Of a stretch of DNA of 64,000 bases, positions 12,853-25,624 are shown piece by piece. Position numbers and translations under genes: made by a program. The notes under the pieces were generated by a model. The model saw only the letters and a program-made list of their open reading frames with translations. It made no database searches and was not told the DNA's origin. Numbering within the stretch: position 1 is the stretch's first letter; every line of letters starts with the position of its first letter. Origin of the DNA: Aurifilum marmelostoma (Eukaryota > Ascomycota > Sordariomycetes > Diaporthales > Cryphonectriaceae); assembly GCA_027559495.1 (NCBI GenBank), contig JAMXSV010000021.1:868001-932000 (forward strand). The letters run 5' to 3'.

Positions 12853-15505
12853 GGCTAGAACTAGCGTTGCTTTTCTACTACCTCTATTCCCCCTATAATA
12901 GGTGCTAAAATTAGTTGCTAGCTAAAAAGATATCTATTTTTTAAGGAATTCTTTTAATATAGATTTATTATATAAATTGCATATTTAAGTTAATGCTAAG
13001 AATTTTCTTCTTAATTTATAGAAAATATAAACTAACAACTTTTTCTTTTTTGCAAATTCTTTTTATTTACCTAAAGATCTTCTTATATACTAATATATCT
13101 ATTTCTAAATATAATATATATTTAGAAGCTAGAGAAATATAAAATTTAATAAAAAGATTTAGATTTAAGAGCTATATTTAGCTTAATTAGATTCTTTATT
13201 ACTATATAGAAAGCTTTTATATTTAATCTTACTATTCTTTAAGCATAAATAATAATAAAAATATATCTTTATTGCTATACTAAACTAAGGCATTATATTT
13301 ATTATTATAATAATTAATCTTAGCTTATTAAAATAATATATAATAATTTCTTATTTATATACTATAAAGCTATATTAATATCTTATAGCAAGCGCTTACG
13401 CTTTAGTTCTAAATTAAATATTTTAATATTACTTAATATAAAAATAAAGTTATTTTTTTTCTTCTTATCTTTATTAATTTTATTAAGCTATTTATTATAT
13501 ATCTTTAGGAATTATTTAATATAGTAATATTTAATATTTTTTTTACTCTTATATTACTAACTAAGCTTAAGAATAATAAAGTATAAGCTAGTTTTTAAAT
13601 AAGATTAGCTGCTTTTAATATTTCTAATTAGCTATCTTTTATAAAACTTATTTTTTTATTCTTCTTAGTAATAGCTTTTTTGCAATTTTTAATATGATTT
13701 ATTCTTTATATCTAAGCTTAATATACTTTTTTCTAATTAAAAGATTTTATTATTATATATTATAAATCATAAAGCTATTTTTTATTTTGCTATTTAATTT
13801 AAGTTATATCTTTATAATTTTCTTAATATTCTCTTAATTTTCTTTAATATATTTTCTTTCTTTAACTAATTTGCTTTTTAAAAGAATTATTTTTATAGCT
13901 ATAATACTTAATATTCTTAAGCCTTTATATATATTTAAAAATAATAGCTTAATATAATAATTAAGTAATTTTGCAGTTATATATAAGCTTTATATATTAA
14001 TTTTAAATAATAAAGAAAAAAGATAATAAAGATTTTTAAAGTTTTTAACTTTTTTTTATTATTAATTAAATTATAGAAAATAAATTTATAATTTAGTAGC
14101 TAAAAATTTATTTTTTAAAGATATTTATAATATATATTTTTATAATTATATAATTAATTATTAGCTAAATAATATTAATAATAGAATAGAAAATAAAGTA
14201 GAAGATATATTTATAAAGCTTTTAATATAAAAATATTTTTTTAAAGCTTGAATTATTATAATAAATATTATTATAAAGAATTTAATAATATTTTACTTTA
14301 AGCTATTATAATATATTTATATTTATTAGCTAAAAAAGATATATAAAGTAAAAAAATAAGAAAATTATAAAAATATTAAAGCAAATATAATAATATAGAG
14401 TTTTAATATTATAATATTTTAAAAATTTATTAATAATTAAATAATAATATATTTATTAATATTTCTAAGTATATTAATTAAAAGCTATTATTTTAAAATC
14501 TACTTTTTAGTATTAATTAAATTTTATATTATTATTAATACTAAACTACTTTTTAAGCAAATACTTTAAGTTTTTTAAAATTTATATAATATATAAATAA
14601 ATATTTATTAAAATATTAAATTTAATATACTAAATATAATTAAATAAAAAGCTAATATAATTTCTATACTTATTAATACTTTATATATCTAAAAGTATTA
14701 ATTTATATAAACTAATAGCAAATTTATATTTATTAAAAAATTATTTAAATTATAAATTATAATTTTTAAATTTTAATAATTAACTTTAATAAATTTAAAA
14801 TAATTAATATTAAGCTTAAAATACTTATTTATTTATTACTATATAAAGTAAAATTTAATTAAGCTCTTTATTATATTATATATATATTATTAGTAATAAT
14901 AATAATTATTAGCTTTAAAAAGAAAAAATTGCTATTATTAAGCTATATTATATATTTAATAAGATCTTTATTTCTAGTAGCTTAAAATATTATAAGCAAT
15001 TAATATTTTTTAAAACTAAAATAAATATATTATTTAAATATATCTTAATAATATACTTTATAGTATTATTTCTATTATATAGTATATATTTAATAAAAGA
15101 GTATAGGAAGGTTTTTAAGAGCTTAAAGAGCTTTAAATCCTTTTAGTTATATCTTTCTTATTAATAATACTTTTATTAAATTTGCTATATATTAAGATTA
15201 GCTAGAAAAGCTTTATAAGCCTTATTTTCTTAAGCCTAAATAGCTAAAGATTTAGCAGCTGCCTTTAAATATAATTAAATAGAGCTTAAAGGGGCTTTAA
15301 AGCTATTTAAAGAGATTATTATAATAATAATTAATAAAGAAAATATATAATTTAATTTATTAGTATTAACTTAAGTATACAATTTATATAGTAAATTTAT
15401 ACTAAAAGAACTTTTTGAAAATAGATACCTTTTTAGCTAGTAACCAATTTTGGCACCTACTATAGGAGGAACGGAGATAGTAGGAAAGCAATGCTAGTCC
15501 TAGCT
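12853..15505 (-). mobile_element. pogo/Fot1-like DNA transposon, copy T1 (dead)
   Basis: The ends are long inverted repeats: the left begins GGCTAGAACTAGCGTTGC and the right is its near complement, with about 65 bp of strong similarity and weaker similarity to about 150 bp. TA dinucleotides flank both ends, as expected for Tc1/mariner/pogo insertion. The whole element matches copy T2 (20,014-22,905) in reverse orientation, so its transposase frame would be on the minus strand. All frames carry many stops. Assignment to pogo/Fot1 comes from reading T2. Confidence 0.75.
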
Positions 15506-15777
15506 TATAGATATAGGTATAAGATTTATTTTAAAAAGAAATATAATATAAATGATTTTTAATAAAAAGATAATTTAAATTCTCTAAATATATAAAAACC
15601 TAAAACTTTAGTTTAAAGAATTTTTAAATAAAAAGTATTATAATGCCTTTATTTAATTACTAGAAAGTTACTTTAGAACTTATATTACAAAAAAACGCAA
15701 ATAATATTAATACTTAAAAAATGATGTACCTGGAATGTACTACGAATTCACTCACTGAATGCGTAGATAGACCCCCG

Positions 15778-15832
15778 GTGAATCTGTAGTGAAATTACTA
15801 TAGTTAATTTAGTGAGTTTACTATGGATTCAC
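15778..15832. repeat. 55-bp imperfect palindrome in a GC-richer spot
   Basis: The segment begins GTGAATC and ends GATTCAC. Read against its own reverse complement, nearly all mismatches between the arms are transitions, so it was probably a better palindrome before mutation. Flanking words AATTCACTCACTGAAT (left) and ACTAGTGGTGAATTT (right) extend the symmetry outward to about 15,743-15,845. The surrounding 125 bp is much less AT-rich than the block. Confidence 0.7.
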
Positions 15833-17049
15833 TAGTGGTGAATTTCCCACGCCGAGGCTATATATTATATAGCTATAACTATTCTTATTTATAGTTAGAC
15901 TAGAGGAGGGCATCCTCCTATAATTTATTTGCAATGCACCGCATAGCTAGAGCTGCTTATTGAAAAAGCTATATTCTTTATATATAGAGAATAAGGCGCA
16001 GATATAATATATATAGCAATATAATAAAAGCTATTATAAATATACTTAGTAATAAGCTTAAAGCATAGCTTAATAAAGAGTAAAGAAATTCTTAATAAGG
16101 AAGAATTATTTATAAAAGAATAAAAGTTAATTAGAATTATAAAATTCTTATATATAATAGCAAAAAAAAGCTCTATATATATTTTATTTAATATAAATAT
16201 TAATATATAGCAATATTATAAATTATTAAATAGTAATATATTAAGGAATTAATTTTATTATATATTATTAATATAATATAAATATTATAGAATTAGAAGA
16301 AATAATTTTATATACTTAATATTATAGAAAAATAACTAATTATATATTCATTTTAAATCAAAGCTATATAACTAATATTATCTTTAATATTATAAATATA
16401 GCTTATTATAAATTAATTTTAAAACTTTTTTAGCTTAAAGAGTATAATTCTTTAATTAATTAAACTATTAGCTAAATCTTTTAAGAATAGGCTATACTTA
16501 ATAGAATAATTATAATTAAAGCGCAGAATAAGATTTAGTTATTAAGAATAGCTAGGGAAAGCGCTTAAATAAAGGCTTATTATATATTTCTAAAATAATA
16601 AGAATTAATAGCTTATAAAGAAAGAATATAAAAGCCTTAAATATATAAATATAAGTTAAGTACTAATTAAAAAAACTTAATTTAGTATAATGCTATAATA
16701 AGAGATAGCAATAGTAAATATTTATATAAAAATAATTATTGAAATCTAAGAAAATTAATTTAGCTTAAAGTAGAAATATTAGAATATAGTAATAAATAAG
16801 TTAGAACCTATTATAAATATAAAAAGCTAATTAGAATATCATATATATATAATATTATTAAAAGTTAGCAAAATGCTAATTTAGAATAATACTAAGCATA
16901 CTTAATAATACTTTCTATTTTTTTAAAATAGCAAAAATAGAAAAAGAATTTATTTTAATATTTGCTAATATATTAAGAAAGTAGTATAAATTTATAAAAA
17001 CATTTTAAGAAGAATAAAATATAAAATTATTAATATATAGCTTATATAA

Positions 17050-19560
17050 TTATAAAATTCTACTTAAAAAAGAAATTTAGCAAAAGTTTTTCTTTATTTA
17101 TAAATTAAATAAAATATAATTGAAGATATTTAAAAGATATTTAAAAGATATTTAATAAGAATTTAAAGAAAAATTATATATAATTATTATAATTATTAAT
17201 AAAATATTTAATTTTATTTATATTTAAGAAAAATAATAAATTATAATTCTATTTAAATTATATATAATTTAATAATATTATAATAAAAGATTATTATTTC
17301 TTCTTATTTATTATAAAATTATAAAACTAATTATAAAGTATATAATAATTTATAATATTAGATTTTAAAAAAGTATATAATTTTATCTAAATAAAAGAAA
17401 GCAAAGAATAGAAGATATAAAGGGCTGCCTTTGCTTTATGCTTAAATAAGATGCTTAAGTAGTATTAAGATTAAATATGCAGTACTAACTGCTAGAACAG
17501 TGCTAGCGCAATAAGCTTACTTATATTATGCGAAATGCTGCCCTAGTCTGCTAGCAACCCTATCCCTTAGCTAGCTTATAGCTAGCTAGCCTTTTTATAT
17601 AAAATAATATTAAAGCATTTCTTAAATATATTAATATTTTTATTAATTTATATAATAATATTTGCAAATTATATAGCTTATAATAAAGCTAATTAAGAAA
17701 GATAAATCTTTTTAATAAATAAAAGAAATAATAATCTTTTAATAAAGTTAAAGAATAAATTATATAAAAATTTATTTTATAAAAAGCTAATTTTAAATAA
17801 AATTTCAAAAATTATAATTAATATATTAAATTATATATTTAATATAGAATTTATTTAGCAAAATAAATATAAAAAACTATTTTTTTAAAAAATTAAATAG
17901 CTTAAAATTATAATATAAAATTTTAAATAAGAAATTTATAGCTATAATATATATATTTTAAAGATAATAATATTATTTTATAAAAGCTAAATATTTAATT
18001 AAAATATTTATAAATTATAAGAATTTTATAATATTTATAATAATTAAAATTTTAAATAAATAATAAATATAATAAGCAATATTTCTTTTATAATTTAAAA
18101 TTAAAATTAATTATATTTAAAAAAATAATTAAAATTAATACTTTTAGCTAATAATTAAATAATATATTAATACTTTTAGCTAATAATTAAATAATATATT
18201 AATACTTTTAGCTAATAATTAAATAATATATTAATACTTTTAGCTAATAAGTAAATAATATATTAATGCTTTTAGCTAATAATTAAATATTATATTAATA
18301 ATAAAAAAAATAATAAATACTATTTAATTAATATAAAAAGAAAAATTATATATAAAAATAGAAAATTAATATAATATTTAAAATTAATTTTTCAAGTAAA
18401 AATTTAAAATAAATAATTTTAGCTAAATAAATAAAATATATTAAAAATATATATAATATAATAATTTATAAATATTAAGAAGTTAAGATAATTTATAAAA
18501 AGATTAAAAAATATTAAAATTTCTTAAGCTTTAAAGTATAAATTAAAAGAATTATTTAGTAGTATAAAAGTTATAAATAAAATAAGGCTAAAGAAATATA
18601 AGCTTTATAAATTATTATAATTCTTATTAGTATTTATAATTATTTAGCAATATATTAATATAAATATTATTATAAAGCTATTTATTATATAAAAATTTTA
18701 ATTAAAATATAATATAATAGCATTTTAGTAATAACTTATAAACTAAATATATTTATTTTCTTTTTTATAAAGAAAGCAATATAGTAAAAGAATTTATATA
18801 TACATTTTTTTTAATAATTATTTTTAATTATAATATATTAAAAAAGATTATTTTAAATAAAAATAAAAGATTTATATTATATTTTTAAATATTATTTATA
18901 AAATAGCTAAGAATATATTATTAATAAGTAAATAAAGAAATAAAAAGAATAAATTAAATTATAAAATAATATTTAAGACATTATATTAATTAAGAATAAA
19001 ATAATTAAATTAAATTATTATCTTTGATATAATTTATATATAAAAATATAAATATAAATTTTAAATAAACTTTATTATTCTATATACTTTTAAAATATAA
19101 TTTAATAGCTTATTATAAGACTTTATTAAAGGCAAATATAAAAATTGCAAAATAATAAATATAATATATTAAAAAGATTTAAAAAAATATTTAATAAGAA
19201 TTATAATTTATATAAGAATAAATAATTAAATATACTAACTTTAAAAGAATTAAGATATTAATTTAATAAAAAGAAAAGAAAATTTACTAAAAAGCTATTA
19301 ATATATCTTCTATATTTATTATAATTTATACTAATATACTAAAAACTAAACTAATTTAATATAATTAAAAGCAACTTCTACTAATTAAATACCCTACTAA
19401 TTAGCAAAAAAACCTACTAATTAGTAAGAAATACTAATTAGAAATAATATTAATAAAATAGATATATTAATTAAGCTAAATTAATAACTAATTAAAGATT
19501 TAGCTATAATTTCTAATTTACTCTTCTTAAATATATTTAGATTAAAAAAAGATTAATTAA
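17050..19560 (+). mobile_element. Ty3/gypsy pol relic, family G2, copy 1
   Basis: Damaged plus-strand frames read as gypsy pol. RT-like sequence lies near 17,100-17,300. An RNase H-like region at about 17,830-18,130 contains counterparts of E.LVIV..L..WRYYL and of TDHKNL. Further integrase-like sequence follows to about 19,300. The region matches 42,590-45,127 over long stretches, including the 3' part (19,280-19,560 against 44,630-44,940). Stops throughout; no LTR identified, boundaries approximate. Confidence 0.55.
18137..18300 (+). repeat. 32-bp tandem repeat, five copies
   Basis: A 32-bp unit starting AATACTTTTAGCTAATAATT is repeated about five times, with one or two changes in the last copies. 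It lies where the RNase H-to-integrase junction of the gypsy relic would be, and a single copy of the same word occurs at the matching place in the second relic near 42,975. It is therefore a local expansion of element sequence, not a CRISPR array. Confidence 0.85.
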
Positions 19561-20013
19561 TTTTATTTACCTTTTAAAAAATAGAAGTAAAAAATATTAT
19601 AAAAAGTAAATACTTAAGAACTAGACCCTTAGCGCTTTAGTTAGCCTTTATAGCAGCTATACGCTTAGCCTTAGTCTTTTTAGCTTTAATCTGCTTTAAT
19701 TTCTCTCTATTATTAAGACTATAGCAGATAGTATGCATTATTCTTTTTAAATTATATTTGCTTTTGCTTTCTTAAGCGCTTAGTTTTTAGCGCAGCATTA
19801 TAAAAGCGCCTCTTTATAAATTTTAGCTAATTTCTAAATTGCTAGTGCTAAATTTTAATTTAGCAAATTTTAGTAGCACTAAAGCCTTAAATATTATACT
19901 AAGAATAGCTTTAGTAAATATGCTTTATATAATAAGAAAAATGCTTAATAAAAACTTAGTAAAAAGAAATATTATAATTTTTATAAAAAAAGCAGAAAGG
20001 TATAGTACTCGTA

Positions 20014-22905
20014 GGCCAGGACTAGCGTTGCTTTCCTACTACCTCCATTCCTCCTATAGTAGATACTAAAATTAGTTATTAGCTAAAAGAAAATCTATTT
20101 TCGAGGAATTTTATTATATAAATTTACTATATAAATCGCATACTTAAATTAATGTTAATAGATTAATTTATATACTTTCTTAATTATCTTAATTAGTTAC
20201 TATTATAATAATCTCCTTAAATAGCCCTAAGGCCCCTTAAAGCCCTATTTAATTATATATAGAGGCAGCTGCTAAATTTCTAGCTATTTAAGCTTAAGAA
20301 AATAAGGCTTGTAAAGCCTTTCTAGCTAATCTTAATATATAGCAAGTTCAATAAGAATATTGTTAATAAAGAAAATGCAATTAAGAAAATTTAAAGCCTC
20401 TTAAGTTTTTAAAAACCTTTTTGCACTCTTTTACTAAATATATATTATATAGCAAAAATAGCATTATAAAATATATTATTAAAATATATTAAAATAGTAT
20501 ATTTACTTTAATTTTAAAAAATACTAATTGCTTATAATATCTTAAGCTATTAGAAGATAAAGCTTTTATTAGATATATAATATAGCTTAATAATAGTAAT
20601 TTCTCTTCTTTAAAACTAATAATATATATATAATATAATAAAGAGGCTTAATTAAGTTTTACTTTATATAATAATAAATAAAGAAATATTTTAAGCTTAA
20701 TATTAATTACTTTAAATCTATTAAAGCTAATTATTAAAGCTTTAAGATTATAATTTATAATTTAAATAGCTTCTTTAATAAGTATAAATTTGCTATTAAT
20801 TTATATAAATTAATATTCTTAAGCATTTAGAATGCTAATAAATATAATAATTATATTAATATTTTATTTAGTTATATTTAATATATTATTATAGCTATAA
20901 ATTAAAAAATAAAAAAGAAATATATAATTTTTATAATAAAGAGTTAATAATTCTTATTAGCTATAATAGCGCTAATAGCAAAGCTATTTCTATATATTAT
21001 ATCTTTAAGTAATAGCTATATTTAAGTTAAATCCTATATAGCTTTAATAATAATCTTCGCTTTAATAAATTTAATATAAGCTTTTTAAATGCTTATATAA
21101 TAATAAATTAAATTTAATATTTTAATAAATACTTATTTATTTATTATATAAATTTTAAAAAATTAAAATATTTACTTAAAAAGTAATTTAGTATTAATAG
21201 TAATATAAAGTTTAATTAGTATTAAGAAGTAAATTCTAAAATAATAGCTTTTAATTAATATATTTAATAATATTAATAAATATATTACTATTTAATTATT
21301 AATAACTTTTTAGAGTATTATAATATTAAAATTCTAAATTATTATATCTACTTTAATATTTTTATAATCTTTTTATTTTCTTATTTTATATATTATCTTT
21401 ATTTAATTAATATAAGTATATTTTAATAGCTTAAAATAAAGCATTATTAAATTTTCTTTAATACTATTTATTATAGCAATTTAAGCTTTATAAAAAATAA
21501 TTTTATATTAAAAGCTTTATAAATATATCTCTTAATTTATTTTCTACTTTATTACTAATATTGCTTAGCTAATAATTAATTATATATTTATAAAAATATA
21601 TATTATAAATATTTTTAAAAGAATAAAATTTTAGCTATTAAATTATAAATTTATTTTCTATAACTTAACTAATAAATAAAATAAGATTAAATATTTTAAA
21701 TATTTTTATTATTTTTCTTCTTTATTGCTTAGTATTAATATATAAAGTCTATATATAGCTGCTAAATTACTTAATTATTATATTAAGCTATTATTTTTAA
21801 GTATATGCAAAGGCTTAAAGATATTAAATATTATAGCTATAAAAATAATTTTCTTAAAAAGCAAACTAGCTAAAAAAGAAAAAAAGTACTAAATAAAATT
21901 AAAAGAATATTAAAGCAAATTTATAAAAATATAAATTAAATTAAATAGCAAAATAAAAGATAGCTTTATAATTTATAATATATAATAATAAAATTACTTA
22001 ATTAAAAAAAAGTATATTAAGCTAAAATATAAAAAATAAATTATATTAAAAAGCGCAAAAAAGCTATTATTAGAAAAAATAAAATATAAAGAAAGATAAT
22101 AATATAAAAAGAATAATAAGCTATATAGAAAATAGCTAGTTAAAGATATTAAAAGCAGCTAATTTTATTTAGAAATTAGCTTATAATCTATTACTTTAAA
22201 GCTTAATTAGTAATATAATAATAGAAAGAATATTAAATATTACTATATTAAATAATTTTCTAAAAATATATAATAGCTTAATAAGATTAATAAAACTAAA
22301 AAGAAAAAAAATAATTTTATTTTTATATTAAGTAATATTAAAATATTTAGCTTAAAATTAAAGCTTAAGCGCTTATTATAAAATATTAATATAGCTTTAT
22401 AATATATAATAAGAAATTTTTATATATTATTTTAATAAGCTAAAGTTAATAAATATAATAATAAATATAATATTTTAATTTAATATAATAATAAAAAATA
22501 TTTTTATTATTATTTATATTTTAAAAATTATAAAATTAAATATAAAATTTTTTTTATATAATAATAAAAAAGCTAAATAAGCTAAATAAGGCTTTTAGAT
22601 TTAAAGTTTTTTATTAAGTTTTGCATTTTCTTAGCTTTTAAATATATATTATATATAGAAATAGATGCATTAGTATATAAGATCTTTAGCTAAATAGAAA
22701 GAATTTATAAAGCAGAAAAAGTCCTAAATTAAAGTTTTTTATAGATTAAAAAGAAAATTCTTAGCATTAACTTAAGCATATAATTTATATAATAAATTTA
22801 TATAAAAAAATTCCTTAAAAATAAATATCTTTTTAGCTAGCAATTAATTTTAGCATCTACTATAGGAGGAATAAAGATAGTAGGAAAGCAATGCTAGTCC
22901 TAGCC
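20014..22905 (+). mobile_element. pogo/Fot1-like DNA transposon, copy T2 (dead)
   Basis: Terminal inverted repeats start GGCCAGGACTAGCGTTGC on the left and end in the near complement on the right. Similarity of the arms extends about 150-170 bp, and TA flanks both ends. On the plus strand about 21,300-21,650 reads as the C-terminal half of a pogo-type DDE transposase: a damaged N.I.LL..P.HSSHL.QPLDV-like stretch, then a clearer segment near YYSNLGFIKNNFILKAL resembling the family's G..K..F..A. A Fot1-like tail with a lysine-rich coiled region follows (about 21,840-22,100). Stops interrupt every frame. Pogo identity is inferred from this pattern plus the TIR and TA target. Confidence 0.75.
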
Positions 22906-23032
22906 TATAAGTAATAGCATTTTAAAGAATAATTAATAGAAAGAAATCTATTTAGTTTTTTTAGTATAAAAGTAAGATTTATTAATTTTGTTTAATATTT
23001 TAATTAAAAAAAGTTTTTAAGAAGATTATGAA

Positions 23033-23463
23033 GAATAATAATTTATAGAAAGAAAATAAGATTATAATATAGTATTAAGATTATTTAAAATTAACTATAT
23101 AAAGCTATAAATTTAATACTCTAATATAGAATAAAATAAATAAAATTATATAATCTAGAGTTAGAATTCGTAATTAATTAGAATAAATAGCTTTAAATAT
23201 ATTACTATTTAAGTTAGCTATCTAAAGACCTAGATATATAAAAACATATTTATTATTAACTAAATAAATTATAATATATAGCCTTTTAGTTATTAGTTTA
23301 AATATTACTTTTAATATAAGTAATAGCTTTATTATTAGTAATCTACTATAGAGAACTTTAAGATTATTTCTATATTCCTTAAAGCATGCTTTAATATCTT
23401 ACTTGCCTAATATAAACCTTTATATACTTATTATATTCCTTAGTTATAGCAGTGCTTATTATA
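23033..23463 (+). repeat. Solo LTR-like repeat, family 2, copy b, at island border
   Basis: Matches LTR-like copies at 11,803 and 53,251 and ends AGTGCTTATTATA, exactly the end of the LTRs at 45,133-45,583 and 52,395-52,845. It is the last recognisable transposon sequence before base composition changes to that of the gene island near 23,540. The left boundary is approximate. Confidence 0.6.
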
Positions 23464-23788
23464 AAGAGCTAAATTAAGTATAAAAAATAGCATTTATTAG
23501 CTATATGCTTTAATAATTTGCAATGATTGCAATATGTTCCCTTTCATTTTTTATAGGGCTTTCTAATGCTCTTTATATGTGATGGGTCATTGGGTCTTGG
23601 TTTTCTGCTGTGGCGAACCCTATTGGTCTATAGAGACGCTCACTTTCTGTTTGTCACATTACACCATATAATCCCTTCTTCAATTCTGCGGTAATCACAT
23701 GTCCAGTCCCTGTACTTTTGGATATACTGACACATGTTTATCAAATACCAAGAGAGCTAAATGTAACATTTGCTCGTGTGAATGAGAT

Positions 23789-25624
23789 TCAGACACCCGA
23801 CTTGGTGGAAACAATGCGCCATTCCCTCCCCGTATCCCTTGGTACGACCTCCACGTCTAGATCCCCTGGTCGTATGGCTTTGGGAAACGGCAGCGCGGTC
23901 TGGATAGGAATCTCCTTGTAGGGCGTTACCCACTTCCGGCCATGCACTGGTCGCACGTCGAAAAGCATGATCGTGAGAGCCAGCATGGAAAGGACTTCGT
24001 GGCCGGCAAGGTGTCGGCCGGGACAGAGCACTGATCCGCCGCCAAACAGACGGTTGGCAGGGCCTCTCTCAGGACTGGCGTTGCCGGCGCCTTTACTGTT
24101 ACTCCTGTCCTCCTTTTTCTTGTCGGACCGAGTATTTTGGTCGTTATCGGGATGATTGGGTCCATGTAAGAACCGTCCATGTTGGAACTCACAGGCGGAA
24201 GGACCCCAAGACGGGATGTCGCTGTGGACTACCTGACTGATGATCATAACGGTGCTGTCTTTTCTCAAAAGGTACCCTCCCAGTGTTGTGTCCTGCATCA
24301 CCACCCGCGCCGAGACGCCGACGTGGTTGAAACGGAGGACCTCGTACCAGGTGGACATCAGAATGGGACACGTCTGGCGGTTGGTGAGCTGAGCGAGGTT
24401 GATAGTGCACACTTCCTTGTGCGAAATCTGGCCCTCTTGATCCGTTCGCTGGACAGATTCAACAGTTACGAGGCGCTCGATTTCCGCCCGACAGTCTGCC
24501 AGCACCTTGGAATCGGAGAGGACGTGCCACAGCATCCAGAACGCGCCCGGAAGGGTGTTGCTCACACTGGCAGCCATTTGGCCCACTTCGGTGCGTGCTA
24601 TATCTTCGACTGACTGCCCTCGGCTTTTCTGATGATTGTAGCTTGTTTGTACCAGAGCCAGGTTAGGGAGATCCGGGACAAGGTGACCCCCAGTGCTGAA
24701 GTATCGATGGAACTCGTGCGCCAGCGACTCGCGGGCCTGGAAGCTTGCTCGACCTTTTGAGAACAATTTGTGCACCTGTAACATCTGCAGCATGATTCCT
24801 TCCTCAAACACACTGTTGCCTTTGCGTCAGCAAACCTTTCTGCTCCCATCACAAGAAGCCTCCATCAAGCTACTTACTACCAAGACTCCTCGTTGACTGG
24901 CATCCGAAACGGGTTTTGCGGACCATAAATAGCTTCTGTGGTGGCTATGAGCAGCTCGTGACGCACCCAGTTCCACAGATTGACCTTGGACGCTCCCCCG
25001 TTTTGCCTTAAGCTGGTCAACGACATCGCGAGAACCTCAGCAGCGGCTCTGCTGATAGCCTCCAGGCTATTTCCTGGCGCCAGTAACGGATGCGTCGCCT
25101 TGAGAAAGGTGCTGAAGTATGACTCTCCTCCTTTTCCGCCGCGACGCACGAGCTCCATACCGGCGCTACTCACGCCCATAATGTTGGCAGCAGCTTGGAC
25201 CGGGATGGGCTCGAACGCGAGATCACGGCTCTGCCTTTGTACAAGAGGTATAACGGAGGGAGTGTTGACAACGTAAAGGCGGGTCCCCGGCAGGCGAAGT
25301 GTGTAGATGGGGATCACAGGGTGCTTGTTCCTGCAAGCCTACATAGTCAGATGCTGCCACAGAAGTTCGTAATATTGTATAATGTCACAAGAGGCTTTTA
25401 AGTATTAATAGGAATCTGAAGCCGAACCTCAGGTGAACCATGAAGTCCGTCCGGTGTTTCAGCAAGCCAAGGAGCGGCTCGATGAATGGTATCGAGTTGG
25501 CAACCACAGGAGGCTCATTCTTGTCTTGTGTGCCCAGTATGAGTAAATAAAGACAGGTAAAGGTTGCTACGGGTACGAGCAGCAGGACTGCCCCGGGCCA
25601 TACAAAGAAGGTAAAGTCCAGCAT
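23789..25624 (-). CDS. Cytochrome P450 monooxygenase 1 (CYP7/CYP8-like)
   Basis: Three exons: 25,624-25,428, 25,330-24,878 and 24,812-23,789, about 557 aa. An N-terminal membrane anchor (about residues 5-32) and proline-rich hinge (NEPPVV) point to an ER-bound enzyme. ExxR is EVLR (about 374-377); the haem loop is FGGGSVLCPGR with the ligand Cys near 480. The I-helix reads AASVSNTLPGAFW, with Asn-Thr in place of the usual acid-Thr, as in CYP7/CYP8. Intron 2 has GTAAGT and a CTGAC branch site. For intron 1, donor GTTCGG (25,427) keeps the alignment with P450 3; the alternative GTGACA at 25,388 would add 13 residues. Residues about 439-469 are a charged insertion (DKKKEDRSNSK) just before the haem loop, absent from its paralogue at 29,589-31,278. 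Substrate unknown; isomerase or dehydratase activity is possible as well as hydroxylation. Confidence 0.9.

Larger units (their letters stand above)
1..23540. other. Left AT-rich, RIP-degraded transposon block
   Basis: The sequence is dominated by A and T, with TA-rich words and TAA/TAG stops in all six frames, and only short spots of higher GC (around 2,155-2,290, 4,060-4,160, 12,850-12,910, 15,730-15,855, 17,420-17,600). Recognisable transposon proteins survive only as stop-riddled relics in which C-to-T and G-to-A changes explain the damage. This is the expected result of repeat-induced point mutation in Pezizomycotina. No intact protein-coding gene is visible. Individual relics are listed separately; stretches not listed hold nothing I can identify. 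Confidence 0.9.

Noticed and set aside
18137..18300. Possible CRISPR-like direct repeats
   Set aside because: The units are directly adjacent with no spacers, and the sequence derives from a gypsy element in a eukaryotic genome.
19839..20069. 76-codon plus-strand open frame
   Set aside because: It runs from AT-rich relic sequence into the terminal repeat of the pogo-like transposon, has no protein features, and is open by chance.
24179..24613. 144-codon plus-strand frame opposite P450 1
   Set aside because: It is antisense to the conserved core of P450 1, including ExxR and the I-helix, so it is a shadow.
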